Positions 30,068 to 43,130 of a DNA stretch of 64,000 nucleotides are shown here, one piece after another (the stretch's first letter is position 1; each line of letters begins with the position of its first letter). Origin of the DNA: Piezodorus guildinii. Taxonomy: Eukaryota > Arthropoda > Insecta > Hemiptera > Pentatomidae. Made by a program: the position numbers and the translations under genes. Below the pieces are notes generated by a model. It searched no databases. It was not told the origin of the DNA and saw nothing but the letters and a program-made list of their open reading frames with translations. Where the stretch lies: NCBI GenBank assembly GCA_023052935.1, contig CM041292.1, positions 93,603,169 to 93,667,168 on the forward strand, written 5' to 3'.

Positions 30068-32778
30068 ATGTCTACATTTATATGCATTAATAGTGAATAT
30101 TCAGTGACAGTCAAAATAATAAAGACCTATCTTAATTACTTTGCCAGTGTTCATTAGTATTGGATAACCCCTATTATAAAGACTATCTCAAATGTGATGT
30201 ACCGATTTTAAAAGTTAAATATTATTAGTAAAATAAAAGCTCACTTACTAATCCACCACATTATTTAAAATTGCGCTACACTTTGGGAAATACGCAATTT
30301 TTGTGTGAATGGACACAATCATAATTTCTTTAAAATAAAAATTCTTAAAAAATGCTCCTATAAGAGGAAAGTTTTAAGTATTAAAAAAAAAATGTGTAAA
30401 TTTAATAATTTAATTCTATAAATATGTAAATTGTTAATAATAAAATTATGATATGTGATTAAATTAACATTAAAAATTATAAGTATGGTGTGTAGATAAT
30501 TCGCAAATGAAACCTCATGACTGAGTGAATAGGGGTGATTAAAAAAAAGAAATATGAAGTTTAATTGTAATTATTATGGTGTTAAAATTATGAATTTATA
30601 TTCAAATTAAATGTATACATAAAACGGTATTTTATTAAGCCTGAATATTCCCTTTTATACTGTATATGATGTATATGATAATTTATATTGTATATGATAG
30701 ATTCTAAGTATTTAGTGAAATAATATTTGAATAACTATTGCTTAATTTGTGGGCATCTTGTTGGAAGTTGCAAACCTATTCAATATTTATTGTAATATAT
30801 GTAGCTTATATAATTTTTTGTTTACTACTATAATTTGCCGTGACTAATTTAATTGAAAATCAAATTAGAGTTAATGATGTTATATTATAGAAATTCATCA
30901 CTTCATTGTTATATTATAGAACTTCATGACTATGACTTCATCCATTGTCTACTATTAATTATTTTTTATTAAAATTTTTAACGATAATTTATTTACAGAT
31001 TATAATTTTATAAGGTTTTATTATTAACTCAATACGCATATTTATATAATTAACTTCTTTTTTTTAATTTATAAAATGTTTTTAATTAAAGGACCATTTT
31101 TTGAGATTTGTTCTATTAAAGAAATTATTGTTTTGTCCTTTCAGTACAAAAGATATTGGCACACAAAGATGGCATATTTGTCGAAACGTAGTGCAATTTT
31201 AAATAAAGTTGTGGAGTAGTAAGGCAAAGGGGCAGGCGCGGTTCCCTAAACATTAATGGGACAAATACAAATATTAAAAATAAAAGATGAAAAACTAAAA
31301 TAATGTATTAGGATAAAATATGTTCATATAGATTGTTTTTAATTTCTAAAACGTATTTAAATTTAAAGTTAATATTAGTCTGGATTGTGTTTGAAAAATA
31401 TAGGATATATTTTTTACCAACCTTTGCCCTACCCTAACGAAAACCTTCCTAAACTCTTGATTAAGACACCTACCTACTAACTTTAAATATGGAATTTGAA
31501 TATACCCTTGAATGAGAAAATCTGTATCAAATGGGAGGCCATTACCTGAAATCAAATTTATAAAGTTGATTGTTGGACAGGTATTCAGGGAGGTATTACT
31601 AAACCGCCATATTTCAAGAATATTATTTTTTAAGAAAACGTAAAAATTGCATTTTTTTTTTTAATTCTGACCCTATAAATTAACAATTTTTTCTAAAAAT
31701 AAAATAAAAAAAATAGTCTTGAAAAATAAAAATATCAATGTAATCTAAACTTAGAATTTTACCAAGGAGTTGTTCAGTTAATTTGATCTGTTTTAAAATA
31801 ATGAGCAAAGAAATGCATTATGTATTCATATTATTAAAATTTCAGTCGGTTGTATTATTTTGACAAGGAGTCTCAATATATTACAGTACTTTATATTTAT
31901 ATATAATATATATATTAATATGCGTGTGTAATAATGAATCCTTTTTTACCTTGGCCATGGCATCACGGGTGAACGGCTTGAGCGATTTATTTTATTTTAT
32001 TAGCTATTTTTTTGTTGTGTTTATGTCAGGAGAAGGTGCTTATGAAAGAAAAATTTATATTGTCTTTAGGTTGTCTTTAATTTTCTAATATAATAATAAT
32101 CTCTTTGTTTATATATCTATAATAATCGATCCTTATTCCCTTACATCCTTAAAGATAAGGATATCGTCTATCGGGTCAGATAGATTGGATATTAAATGAA
32201 GTTTACAATTCCTCAACATTTAAAAAATAAAATTCTTTAAATAAAAAAGAAATAGACAGTTTGCATATAAAAATAAATTTAAAATACCACTATATTTATT
32301 ATAAAGTAATATAACAGTTGATCTTACGTCTTTTTGGAATTATTAAATTTTTAAAGACGTGGTTTGATTTGGTGTTAAATTTTCAGAATAAAATAAGACA
32401 CGGTTTCAAATTTTTAGAATTAAAAAAAAATTAATGTAAATAAGTAAACGTTTATATATGTTATATTTATTGATTTCTAGACCGATATGGTATCATTTAT
32501 AAGTCTCGTCTTATATCTATATGTAATACGTATCTGCATTACTGTAATTCATTGAATTAAGTTAAATTATTATATTAAGATTTGTTATATTAAAAATTGT
32601 TTAATAAGGAAAAATAAGTAAGCTTTGTAAAAGCAGCCCAATTAAGTTGGCCAGCAACGCTTATTCAATAAACTGTATCTCTCTTCCAAAACTAGCTCCT
32701 TAATAGTGTTAATCAATCAGTTTGAAATGTCAACATTACTTCCTCGTTCTATAAGTTTAATAAAAATTTATAAGAAGG
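30068..32778. other. Very AT-rich desert
   Basis: 2.7 kb of strongly AT-rich sequence without convincing open frames or matching repeats. Only 31,160-31,260 (gtcgaaacgtagtgc, gggcaggcgcggttccc) is more complex. Confidence 0.45.
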
Positions 32779-32831
<53 letters not shown>

Positions 32832-32836
32832 ATAAA
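32779..32836. repeat. (TA)n microsatellite
   Basis: About 58 bp of TA dinucleotides with one phase break. The local minus-strand open frame is a product of the repeat. Confidence 0.9.
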
Positions 32837-33759
32837 ACATAAAATAGAGCCTTACATAGACATATGTGTATACCATAAACTTTGAAAAAAAAAATCCTTA
32901 AAATTGCTTCATTTAGAGAACAATAAATTCCGAAACGTTGCATAGATAACATTATTTATTTATTGACTGAAACCTATGAACAGTAGAAAATTTAAATTAT
33001 CAACAGTCGAGAACTGATCAAACGATACATAATAATAATAAATTCTTTATTTATTCTGGGACTAGTCTCTTAAGAATAATATTACAAGAAAATTAAAATA
33101 AAAACTTTAGGGTCTTAAGTATAAAAACAAATAAAAAAAAACAATGCAAATTACAAAAAATAATAATAATAAATTGAAAAACAACCTCAAATAAAAATGT
33201 TGAAAATTAAACTATATAATAAACAAAAAAAGAGATATATACAATTTTGATAAAACAGAAATTTAACCAGAATTTTTTTTGGGGTGGGGTTAAATAATAT
33301 ACTAAAACTATAACATGTGTAAAATACAACATAACATAAAATAGAATAAAAGTAAGTAAAGACATTAACCATAACCGTGGATGTGGCAATTGGGATAATT
33401 GTAAAAGGATCGGGGATTAAGAGTAGAATAGAGCTAATCCTAAAATGATAATAATTTATAATTCGTTGGTATCTGTCAAAAAATGAAGCAATGATATTCA
33501 AATATATAACGTAAATTTAGACTGAGGTTTTCAAAAAAATAAAATGTAAGCAGCTAAAACATACAGGAAACAATTATTAAAATACTGAATTATAAATGTA
33601 AATAGAAAATTATAACAAAAAAATTGTACATAAAAAATAAAATGTTAAAATATTATGTATATATTTATATAAACACACATGTATTATGAAAAAATTTCAT
33701 CCATCCATTCAATTGTTAACTCGAGTAGTAGTATGCTTTAATTGGAGGAAGCAATTGCA
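32837..33759. other. AT-rich spacer
   Basis: Minus-strand frames of up to 104 codons are hydrophobic, as expected from AT-rich DNA, and show no domain. ataataataaattctttatttattctggga at 33,029 has the look of a LINE 3' end in reverse, but no coding part adjoins it. Confidence 0.35.
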
Positions 33760-34100
33760 TCAATCGGTCGTAATAAAGAGAAGATACTTAAATTCCGACA
33801 GATCGGACGTGAGGCATCGTCCGCCATGGGCAGTGAGCCACCCCCACCGCCATTTATCAGGGCAGAGGATGGCCGAGGGGCGGCATAAATATGGCAACAT
33901 ATGTGAGGGTGGACTCCTTACCATAACTGTCCCCGTTCCATTATAGCCTGTCCCCAGCCGGAAGAAGAATTACATTCCCAGAAGAGGGAATGGGGAATCG
34001 GGAGCACTTATATTGTTCCGGGACGGGGAGGAATGCCGCCCCACGTGTCTACCTGGAGGAAAGGGATGTAGGATGCTTCCGATTCCTTTATTTCATACCG
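33760..34100. other. GC-richer low-copy patch
   Basis: About 330 bp (gaggcatcgtccgccatggg, ccggaagaagaattac, cgggacggggagg) stand out from the flanks. An 86-codon plus-strand frame has no recognisable domain. It is similar in character to 49,856-50,270 and 53,750-54,090 but not evidently homologous. Confidence 0.35.
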
Positions 34101-34389
34101 GACTTCTAATATCTGCATTCCGACATTTTTCGCGAGAAATCATATACCTTAAATGTTCATAACAAACACCTACTACGTTGAAGATATTACTACGAAATAT
34201 TATTTTGAATTTAATAATATTAACGCATGCGACCGAAGGAATAATTCAATAATAATTTTTAAAAAATCTGGTTTGCGTGACACCCGTCTCCCGCTTTTTA
34301 GTTATTTAAAGAAATTTAGGAATGTATTAAATCAATACAACAAGTAAATATGAGAAATATGTTATTAAAACATAGGTAGCACTCTGATG
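34101..34389. other. AT-rich spacer
   Basis: Nothing recognised. Confidence 0.3.
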
Positions 34390-35005
34390 TCTAATTTATG
34401 GTAGGAGGTCTCTTGGCCATATTCTCTTAAGTCGCCTCTGTGGATTATCAGGAATAGATATGGAGGAGAGGATGCTGATAAGGGGGTTGGGTTAGCAGGG
34501 AGTTTGGAATGAAAAAGTATCTCTACATCGCGCTAAGTATTCAACTAGTGGGATATTTAGGTCTTTATGGATGATTTTATTAGTAACAAAAATGGAGTAT
34601 TGGAGGACTTAAGATTATAAAGATTGGATGCGAGAGGAATTTTATGGTTTAGTGGATCTCCGTACATCAATGTCGTAAGTCCAAATTTTCCTGATAATGA
34701 TTATATAAATGAGCTTTTTGTAATAAACAGAAAGTTTTGAGCGTGTGTCGAGTAAGTGTTGTAGTTATTGGTTCCTACCATACAACAAACTTCCATGTTA
34801 GGAGTTTGCTAAGGCTGTTTAATAGGATAAGATATTGTTAAACTCTTGGATACAGTGGGGCAGGAGGTATACTTTACGACGAAGAGTGAAGATAAATTGA
34901 TGAGATTTATTAGGATTTATTTTAATTCTCCAGTTTTGATACCTCTCTTCAATGGATAATAGATGGTTCTGCAGGATTGTCCACTTATCTAAGACTAACT
35001 CTACT
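34390..35005 (-). mobile_element. Jockey-like LINE, C-terminal fragment
   Basis: The minus strand gives IEERYQNWRIKINPNKSHQF (post-YADD block) near 34,960-34,890, then FTLRRK.YLLPHC, VTNKIIHKDLNIPLVEYLA (34,590-34,530) and DNPQRRLKRIWPRDLL. These are standard jockey C-terminal blocks, also seen at 19,270-19,480. Several stops interrupt it. Confidence 0.75.
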
Positions 35006-35009
35006 AAAA

Positions 35010-35245
35010 CGTACCTAAGTATTTAGGCCCTGTCCTATTGTACTCATCAGTCAATGAGAATGAAACCTACATGATCTGAAGCCCATTAAATTTTTCACTG
35101 ATTTAGTGAGTTTAATAAAAATCGTAGTTATTGAGAAAATCTAGATTGAGCTCTAAATCGTGCTTTTCAGTGAAAATTCTAATTCGAAAATGTCTTTTAC
35201 AATATATTCCATATGTAAGTTAGTAAAAGTAAAAAAAGAAACATT
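35010..35245 (+). repeat. Family A repeat, decayed partial copy
   Basis: ggccctgtc, gaatgaaacctacatgat, gaagcccattaaattttt, gagtttaataaaaatcgta, ttgagaaaatc and a final tatgtaagttagtaaaagt correspond to 18,540-18,950. Confidence 0.65.
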
Positions 35246-36110
35246 TATCTCATTTCCGTTAGATACCTTTTTCAGGCGGGAACCATTGTTAATTGGCTTT
35301 CTATGCTGGCTTTCTTAATTATATTAACAATATTAAAGGTAATATAACTGAGTCAACCACATTTATTTGTCCATTTAGAAGTATAAAGAATGATCAAAGA
35401 AATATTGAGAAATTTTAATAAATATTTTATTATTTTCTGTTGCAGGTGAAGATACGCCGTTTTAAACAAACAGTCTGGAATTCGAAACTATTATTTTTAA
35501 TATTTATATAAGAAATAAAACTTAATAATAATAAGTGTTTCATACAAGGTCACTTTATATCCTTTATCCTATATTCCTATATAGATTTACCTGAATTCTG
35601 TTGAGGAATTCAGAATAAAGATAACTTGGGTTGCATTCTATAAAAAACAACGAATAGACATAATTGATTCAGTTAATACTTATTAGTATTTTTCCGGATT
35701 ATTTCAATTAAAATTTAGAGAAAATGTAGTTGGATACAGAAGCACGACTGGTACTATTATCAGTAAAACCGAAAAATACAAGAATTAAAGGATAAATAAA
35801 CTACACAGCATTGTACCCAGCAAGGACTTAAAAGAAATTTATTTAAATGAGATAATTCAATAAACTAAAAAGCACCTTGGCACAGGCTACTATATAATTG
35901 AAATAAAATGAGGTTAATTTTTAAGAATTAACGGGACTTAAGAATATGATCATTATTCATCATCTAATCATTCCCCTCTACGCTGTTCGGTGTGAGGGAA
36001 CTGAGATATGATATATAGAATATTTATTATAGTTCTTTAAAAGATTATCTTGTTAATCATATAACCTCTTTGTATATGGGTCTTCATTCAAATCACATAT
36101 ATAATGCTTT
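35246..36110. other. AT-rich spacer
   Basis: Nothing recognised. Confidence 0.3.
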
Positions 36111-36425
36111 GAGGAGCGGCTTGGTCCAGGGGACAGAGCACTAGTCTACTGTTCTTTGGATTCTGGGTTCGAATCCCGGCTGCGGCATATTATTAATTTA
36201 TTCTATTTATTCAGTCGGGGGGAGGGGGAGGGGGACGACCTTAGGGTAAGGAGTCCCTCCTGGGGCATACCCAGCCTCTATAAATTGGGTACCCAAAAAC
36301 ATTGGGGAAAAAACTTGGCGGCTGAGCGTGACCTAGTCACCTCATTGCACGGCCGTTGGCCAAGAAACAGTACGAATCTCTATATGTACTGAGCCCAAGA
36401 TCCTTCACGGGTTGTAGTGTTATAG

Positions 36426-36483
<58 letters not shown>
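36111..36483 (+). mobile_element. tRNA-derived SINE, copy 2, with (TA)n tail
   Basis: It starts gaggagcggcttggtccagggg (A-box region), with the B box gggttcgaatcccggc at ~36,165. The body shares gtccctcctggggc, acccagcctctataaattgggtaccc and cttggcggctgagc with 23,940-24,030. A ~56-bp (TA)n run ends it. It is longer than copy 1 because the body continues to ~36,427. Confidence 0.85.
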
Positions 36484-36486
<3 letters not shown>

Positions 36487-36851
36487 CTTAATAATATCAG
36501 AAAAAAAAAACATCATATAATAATAAATAAACTATAAACTATGATATAACTAAACGAAAATACCTTGAGTTACTGTGATAAAAACTTATATACAATGTGG
36601 GTTTGAAAGCTGGCAAAGCTGTAAACAGTAACCATTCATTAGAAGGGAGATATTGCGTGTGGCACTAGTTATAACTATTAATAGCTTCACCAACTGAATA
36701 ATGAATATTTAACGTTAAATTTAGGTGTTATTTTTTTTTTTTTTTATTTAATTTTTTTTTTTTTAACAAATAATGAAATCCTGTTTCATTATCCAATTAC
36801 ATTATGTAAATTTATAGATGTACATTTTAGTCACCCAGCCACGGGATTCTC
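36484..36851. other. AT-rich spacer
   Basis: T-runs at ~36,730-36,770; nothing else. Confidence 0.35.
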
Positions 36852-37046
36852 TTTACTATTTTCTAGGTTAAAAAATAGTTTTTTACAATTTCCTAGGATT
36901 TGTTTCTATTTTCTAGGACAATAAATAGTTTTTACTATTTCTAGGAAAATAAATAGTTTTTCTATTTACTAGGATAAAAAATATGTTTTTACAATTTTCT
37001 AGGTTAATCGTTTCTATTTTCTAGGATAATAAATAGTTTTTTACTG
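36852..37046. repeat. Minisatellite with ~30-bp unit
   Basis: About six degenerate units of tttctaggataataaatagttttta, with unit length varying from ~25 to ~35 bp. Each unit carries a small inverted repeat (aaatag...ctattt). Confidence 0.85.
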
Positions 37047-37282
37047 TTATGTATATTTTCATAACCGCCACACAAACCATCTCGTCCTTCATATTCATTT
37101 CACGGTAAACCATTTAATATTCAATAGACCTATTGTATTATTTAATCTTTAATAACAGATAGGATTTGGCCTTTTTATAAAGTGATGACATGTAGGTTGG
37201 AAGAGAGTGAGGGTCCTAGGAAGTTAGAAGGTATTGTTAACTTATTACTCGGTTGGTACTAATAGTTGTTTAATATATGGGC

Positions 37283-38479
37283 CATTCTCAACGAAACGTA
37301 CAAACGCTGTCCAAATGATTTCCCTCGTGCTAAAACTGGTTATTTTCCAACTTTTTTTTTTCTGATAGATATTTATCTGCTCTACTTGGTGCACATTCAT
37401 AAATTCAAATAAATAAATTATTCCTGTATGAAAAATTTGAATAAATATCCGAAACATCATTGGCTCACCCTGTCTAAATCAGACAGCAGACATACTTCAA
37501 CGTGATACCCAGTCAAGGTGCTGGAAAGATTTGACTGGTTTGGTCCATTGCGTTCATACATATACTCTATAGTTTCAGAATACAGAATTGCAGGTTGTGA
37601 AACCAGTTATATCCGTTTTAAATAAATAAAACTGAAATGTCCAAGGGAATTTCCGTCATTGGCGCACCCCAAACGGTTTATCGCACCGCGATCTGCCGTC
37701 AAGCCATAAAAACGGCGGGAAAAGGCTCGCAGAAACCGTTACACCTTCGGTAAGCCGACCAAGAGGTTTGTAACCGCCTTCTTTATCTTTCATGGTAGCA
37801 GGGAGGGAAGACGTACGCTAGTGAGTGAAAGTATTTCTATTGGCCGTCATAGTCGCACCCACTCTACCTCTCTTATTTATTTTTAATTGATTAATTTTCT
37901 ATTTTTCGTGATAGGGTTCAGCTTACTGAGTAGATTGATGTACTTCTTTATTTCAATACTTTGTTTTGGAGAAAAACTTTTCAGAAAACTTTCGATTCCT
38001 CATTGACGCACCCGTCATCAGTGCACCCCACAGAAGGTGCGCCAATGATAAAACGGGTATATTTTTTTATTTCACTTCAAACCTACTGTTCTGGTATGAA
38101 GAAATATTCTGGTTCACACTTTATCGTACTCGATCGGATGCTGATCGTATATAGAAGCGAAATTTTAAAATATTAACAGATAAAAGAGGCGAGGACTATC
38201 TTAACCCTTTTATACTTTCAAAAAAATTATTCCAAAAATCATTGGCTCACCGACTCATCATTGGCTCACCACTAGATCGTCATTAGCTCACTTTCTGATT
38301 TCTGTAATAATTAATTTTTAATGGAATTAATTATTTTTATAATTACAGCGATTCAAGATCTGCTGAGAATTACATCAAATCAGATTTCATATATAGGGTC
38401 ACAGAAACAAAGATGGACCAAAAATTCACCTTTTGAAATTTTCAATAGACGCACCCGATTGTACGTTTTTCTGAGAATG
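37283..38479. mobile_element. Candidate DNA transposon with TIRs and subterminal CATTGGCKCACC repeats
   Basis: The ends are inverted copies: cattctcaacgaaacgtacaa at 37,283-37,303 and ttgtacgtttttctgagaatg at 38,459-38,479, matching at 18 of 21 positions. Between them a motif close to CATTGGCKCACCC recurs nine times: 37,458, 37,657, 38,001, 38,016, 38,036 (reversed), 38,240, 38,259, 38,281 and 38,442. Such reiterated motifs in a TIR-bounded segment suggest transposase binding sites. No transposase domain is visible in the short frames inside, and no clear target duplication was found. Confidence 0.5.
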
Positions 38480-39879
38480 CTATTTTAATTTAATGCTAAT
38501 TGCTCACGAGGGCTATTTTCGAGGTCACCTATCTCCGTTGCTCTATTGTATTGTAGATTTTCTTTAGAGCACAATAAAAATATATATTAAGTTATATATA
38601 ATAGAAATATAAATTCATCTCACCTTCGCTCATACCAAATCTCAATATTCCCATTTTAGTTAATACAAGGCGATGAGGTAGGGTTCAGGCGTTACTAAAA
38701 GTCCCATTTGCTGTCTTCTTCATCCATACTCGTCTAATTTCTGCGGATAACTATTAAAAATTGACCAGCATTCAGAATTTTTACAAGAATAAAAAATGAT
38801 TTTATATAAGAAAAATTATAAAGTATTTTAAAATCTACACACAGCGCCTGTACGAGGGAGAAGCAGATAGAGTAAATTGGTTGCGGTATAAAATAGCCTA
38901 GGAAGAACCCTCCCTAACAAGGTACTCTGGCGGTCCCTGCAAACTCGTTAAGGGAGGTCCAGGAGAAGGGAATTACTGGCGGCGGACACACCTGCGACCT
39001 CGCTTCTCTCGGAGGTTCAAACAGTTCCAGTATAACAGGAGGGTAGCTGAGGCGCAGCCACTTACAAATGGAATCGCTTGTTACTGAGTATCGTATAATG
39101 ATAATCGTATAATGAATCGCCCATATAACTTATTAGAATCTTCATATGAATCCGGAAAATAATTTTACGAATAGCTTGTAGTTTAATAAGCTGGGAAATA
39201 CAGAGCAGTAGAGGACACAAGTTATAAAATCAAACAATTCTATCCAATAAAAAAACAAAACACATTAATTAGATCAGGTTGAGATCTGTTCTAGATTATG
39301 AACTTTCAAAACTCTAATAAACGACGACTGTAAATATTTTGAGGCCTGGGGCCTTCCAGGGTGTTCTTAATATTTATTATTTTTAAGGAGGGCTGGATGT
39401 TTAAATAATGTAGTGGGCTGTAATTGAAAATAGGGATTATAATATGGTATAAGATTGCAATGTATTAAGAGTTAAAAGGAAATGTATGGTTATTACAAAT
39501 TTTGATTTAGGTTAAATGTTTTCTATTATTAAACGTAACTGTCTGATGCGGGGGTGAGACGGTCTCTCCTCTAGAGTCATTCCTCCGTTCCTGGGCAGGC
39601 CTGCGCCCTTTCTTCTACTCCTCCATGATAATGAGGATGTGATAATGAGAAAATATGATGAAGTTTGCTGCGATATAGATGTATGTGCTTTTCAAATCTC
39701 ACTCACTTCCTCTTGTGTCGCAGAGGATTCTGGTCCTAGGATTGGGTATCTCCAGATGCCACCAGATTGAAGAATCAAAGTCTATAATTATTTTTAAAAT
39801 AAATATACGACAATATATTTCGACATTTTTAGCTCATTTAAATCCACACTTAACATCAAAAATCTAAAAATTAAATTAA
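38480..39879. other. Spacer with two GC-richer patches
   Basis: 38,850-39,070 (gcgcctgtacgagggagaag, ctggcggcggacacacc) and 39,540-39,640 are GC-richer; the rest is AT-rich. No repeats or genes were recognised. Confidence 0.35.
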
Positions 39880-40317
39880 AATCGATAGAATATACGAAAA
39901 TTGTTTTTAAATTCTTCATTTCCTGACCACCAATTTGAATTTCGAACATCCCATTCTACTATACAGCAGTGTCACCGTATGTTGGATGTCAATTATTCCA
40001 CACTGGAGCGCGGAATGTATTGCACTGAAGCCTTTCTTGACGTGGAACAGGCTTTGGATCAAGTTCGACACCAAGGACTGCTATACAAACTCCTGGAATT
40101 CTTCTCTCCTACATACTTCCTAATTATTCATTCTTACCTCACAGATAGAACTTTCAAAGTAAACCACAACCTTTCATACTCATCCATATTTTCTCAGACC
40201 GCAGAAGTACCTCAAGATAGCATCATATGCCCAATCCCTTATTCCGTTTATACAGCTAATATTCCTATTCATCCTAGCACTGTTCTCACTACTTACGCTG
40301 ATGACAATTACCTTTAG
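39880..40317 (+). mobile_element. Jockey-like LINE, RT fragment
   Basis: Open for 138 codons from 39,901. It reads PDHQFEFRTSHSTIQQCHR, TEAFLDVEQALDQVRHQGLL, a VPQDSIICPI segment (from VPQGSxxxP) and a final TYADD (RT active site). Substitutions in the PQG motif show decay. It stops at the YADD, where a family A copy follows. Confidence 0.8.
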
Positions 40318-40319
40318 CA

Positions 40320-40562
40320 GTGACTCAACTGAGTAGTTTAATAAAAATCGTTAAGCCGTTTTTGAGAAAATCGTAAAAAGGTGCAAAATGCATGGTATAA
40401 AGTGGCTCACACACAGACTTTTTTTTGGAACTTGGTTATTTGGACTCAGGGGACCCTAAAACATGTATTTCCGTTGACAACTGGAATTCGAAAATTTTCA
40501 CAATGGAATGTTTTCCCTTACTATATGTATATATATATATAGGTAAATGAAAGTAAAATGCA
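40320..40562 (+). repeat. Family A repeat, 3' half
   Basis: It contains gagtttaataaaaatcgt, tttttgagaaaatcgtaaaaaggtgc, the gactcaggggaccctaaaac block and the final ctttt-cccttactatatg/ataggtaaatgaaagt hairpin. Confidence 0.8.
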
Positions 40563-41199
40563 TTTTATGATACTCAAGTCAACTTTATTTATTTGTGATT
40601 TAAAACTAATCACAGAACTTGCAAGTCGAGAGATCTCCGTTCAATTAATATTCAATGAAAATCCGTTACCATGTAAATCTTGAGATAAAGATTGATATGT
40701 TTTGTACTCTTAGGGACGATTAGGGAAGAGAAGATATTTCAGGGAGACAGAGGGACAAAATAAAACAAAAGGATGTAGTGCCATAGGGGACAGGCAATGT
40801 AATGTAATGACAGGGCAGGACCGAACGGCACTCCCGAGGATTGGATCTTTAAGTCTCGCTATAGCCCCCATTTCTTCATCTCTCTCTGTCTACATCTCAT
40901 CCGCTCTTTGATCTTTTATATTGCAGGCCAACGTATTTTCGGCCATAGCAAGTTGTGGATATAATTTCCAACAAACGTAGAAACATAAGGAAGAAACAAG
41001 AAGTATCTAGATAATGGACCATGTTGGGCGTAAATAAATGTTTTGTCACTACACCAATAACAGATAGAGGAATACATTTTCAAAACTTGATTTCTTTATG
41101 TAGAAGACAATATTACATGACTTCTTGTAATAACTTGCAATTCATTTATATAATACATATTCGTTGAATCAATTGTATTAAATTAAATACATAAGCCAA
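40563..41199. other. Spacer
   Basis: 40,700-40,960 is GC-richer; the rest is AT-rich. Nothing recognised. Confidence 0.3.
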
Positions 41200-41870
41200 T
41201 CCTCTACGTGGTGTATACAGCTGATATTCCTACCCATCCTTACACTGTCCTCAATACTTACGCCGATGACACATGGGTGTTATCCGTAAATAACGATCCT
41301 GTTGCTGCATCCCAAATCATACAGAACCATACATCTGCCATTGATGGATGGTGTCGAAACTGGAATATAAATCCCATCAAATCACATTTACTCTACGCCA
41401 TAAACCTATGACTTCCTGTCCTATTATCCTTTAATGATATCCCACTCATTCATGTAGAACCAATACGACGCCTAGGACTCTATCTAGAAAAAAGTCTTAC
41501 TTGGAATCCTCCTAAACGACAAGAAACTGCCCGTAGATGCCAATTAATACAAAACTTACTAGACAAACTGATTTACGTAACCATTATCAGACTATTTGTA
41601 CCTATGGGGTTTCTCTAAGCCATCAAGTTCCTACCACATCCAATTCTTGCAATCCAAAATCCTACGAAAAATCCTAAACGTTCTTTACTTTGTTATGAAT
41701 AAAATATTCCATGTCGAGATCTGAATACCCCACTAGTTGCAAACAGTCCAAAATCGATACACCTCCTTTAATTTCAAACTAGCCACTTTATTTAAAGTCA
41801 TAAAAATGCTGTTTACTACCATCGACTATAATTATTTTTATCACGTCCTTGAGCTTAAGGGTAGAGGATA
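41200..41870 (+). mobile_element. Jockey-like LINE, RT palm to C-terminus
   Basis: VYTADIPTHPYTVLNTYADD (RT active site), then AIDGWCRNWNINPIKSHLLY, RRLGLYLEKSLTWNPPKRQE and later C-terminal blocks with stops. Its first ~60 bp repeat the last ~60 bp of the fragment ending at 40,316, so the two pieces overlap at YADD and are probably separate insertions or a duplication. Confidence 0.8.
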
Positions 41871-42159
41871 AACAAATAAAAACAGCTGCAAATTTTTACA
41901 CAATGGTTTATTATTTCTAAATAAGTATATAAGGGCATAACTGTTATGTAGCTGTTTATAGGCGATGAACTAATATAAAAAGCAATAAATAATTCAAAGG
42001 AAAAGAGTATATTACTACTGCTAATTGTGATATTTCTGAAAAGAATTTCAACGATTATTTTTTTACATTGTAGGAAACTTAATTAAACATTATTTATTAT
42101 TCGGGTTCTGAGTATCTTGAAACGTACGTCCTCAAAATTTTAACCCTAAAACTTGGAAC

Positions 42160-43130
42160 AATGTTTTCATCTATCTTCAAAAATAATTATAGGTAAGATT
42201 TCAATTGTTTCCTTTCTCTTTCCTTAATCGTCGAGGTGTCCTGATCCTAAAACCCAGTACGTTTTCTCTTCTTCACAAATAACTGAGTTATGGACGTATT
42301 TATAAGTATAATTTAAGATTTGTTTGTTTTTTATAATTATTCGCGGTTCGTTTGTTAGAAAACACTACTAAACTTTTTCTCTATCTTAAAAAAACAACTG
42401 AGTTAAAGAATTAAATCGTTTTTAATCGACCGCCATTTGAAAACTAACCATCAGATATCAACATTTAGATATTAGAACCATCGCTAAATACCCTGGTAGT
42501 TTTAGGCTAAATTTAAAGAAAAATGTTCCAGTAGTATAGGAGAAATTACTGGGTACGGTGGGCGTGTCTAATTATTGAAAATAATAAAGCAAAAGCATTT
42601 ATTCTTGATCTCTTTACCATTTACCTTTCTTTTCTTTCGATTTTCATTCGAATAAAATTACCTGAATGTAAGGTGATCTACTTGTTTTCTTTATCATCAA
42701 TAATAACCGAGTCATCAGGGATTCATATTTGTTAAGAGTTGTGGCTTGATCATATACGATTTTTTTTTTTTTTTTTTTTTTTTTTTATCGCGGTGTCTTG
42801 ATTCCGCGATAAAAAAAGTTCTTTTTTTTTTTTTTCTTTTTTTTTTTTCTTTTTTTTTTATATTTTCAATGATAACCGAGATTTGAGAAATAACAACTTA
42901 GATCATTTTAATTTTTTATTTAATTTAACTTTTTTATCGTGTTTTACTTATTCTAAAACTCAATATGCATTGTTTCCTCTATCTTCAAAAATAATTGAGT
43001 TATGGGCATACATACGAATAGAATTTCAATATTTTTTTTTATGTTTTATAATTAATCGCGGTGTCCTGATCATAAAATTGTATAAATATTTTTCTCTATC
43101 TTCAAAAATAACTGAGCTATGTTCAAAACT
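42160..43130 (+). repeat. Degenerate tandem repeat, unit ~105-115 bp
   Basis: A block like tatcttcaaaaataactgag followed by an AT stretch and attcgcggtgtcctgat recurs with starts near 42,168, 42,273, 42,378, 42,690, 42,865, 42,980 and 43,095. Units are highly diverged and interrupted by long T-runs (42,760-42,860). Related units occur at 50,440-50,660 and 56,400-57,270. Confidence 0.65.

Noticed and set aside
32749..32952. 67-codon minus-strand frame
   Set aside because: It is mostly the (TA)n run read as isoleucine and tyrosine.
36111..36186. A functional tRNA gene
   Set aside because: Same SINE family, with the same body and a (TA)n tail.
36852..37046. CRISPR array
   Set aside because: Units are degenerate, have no conserved repeat-spacer structure, and the DNA is eukaryotic; it is a minisatellite.
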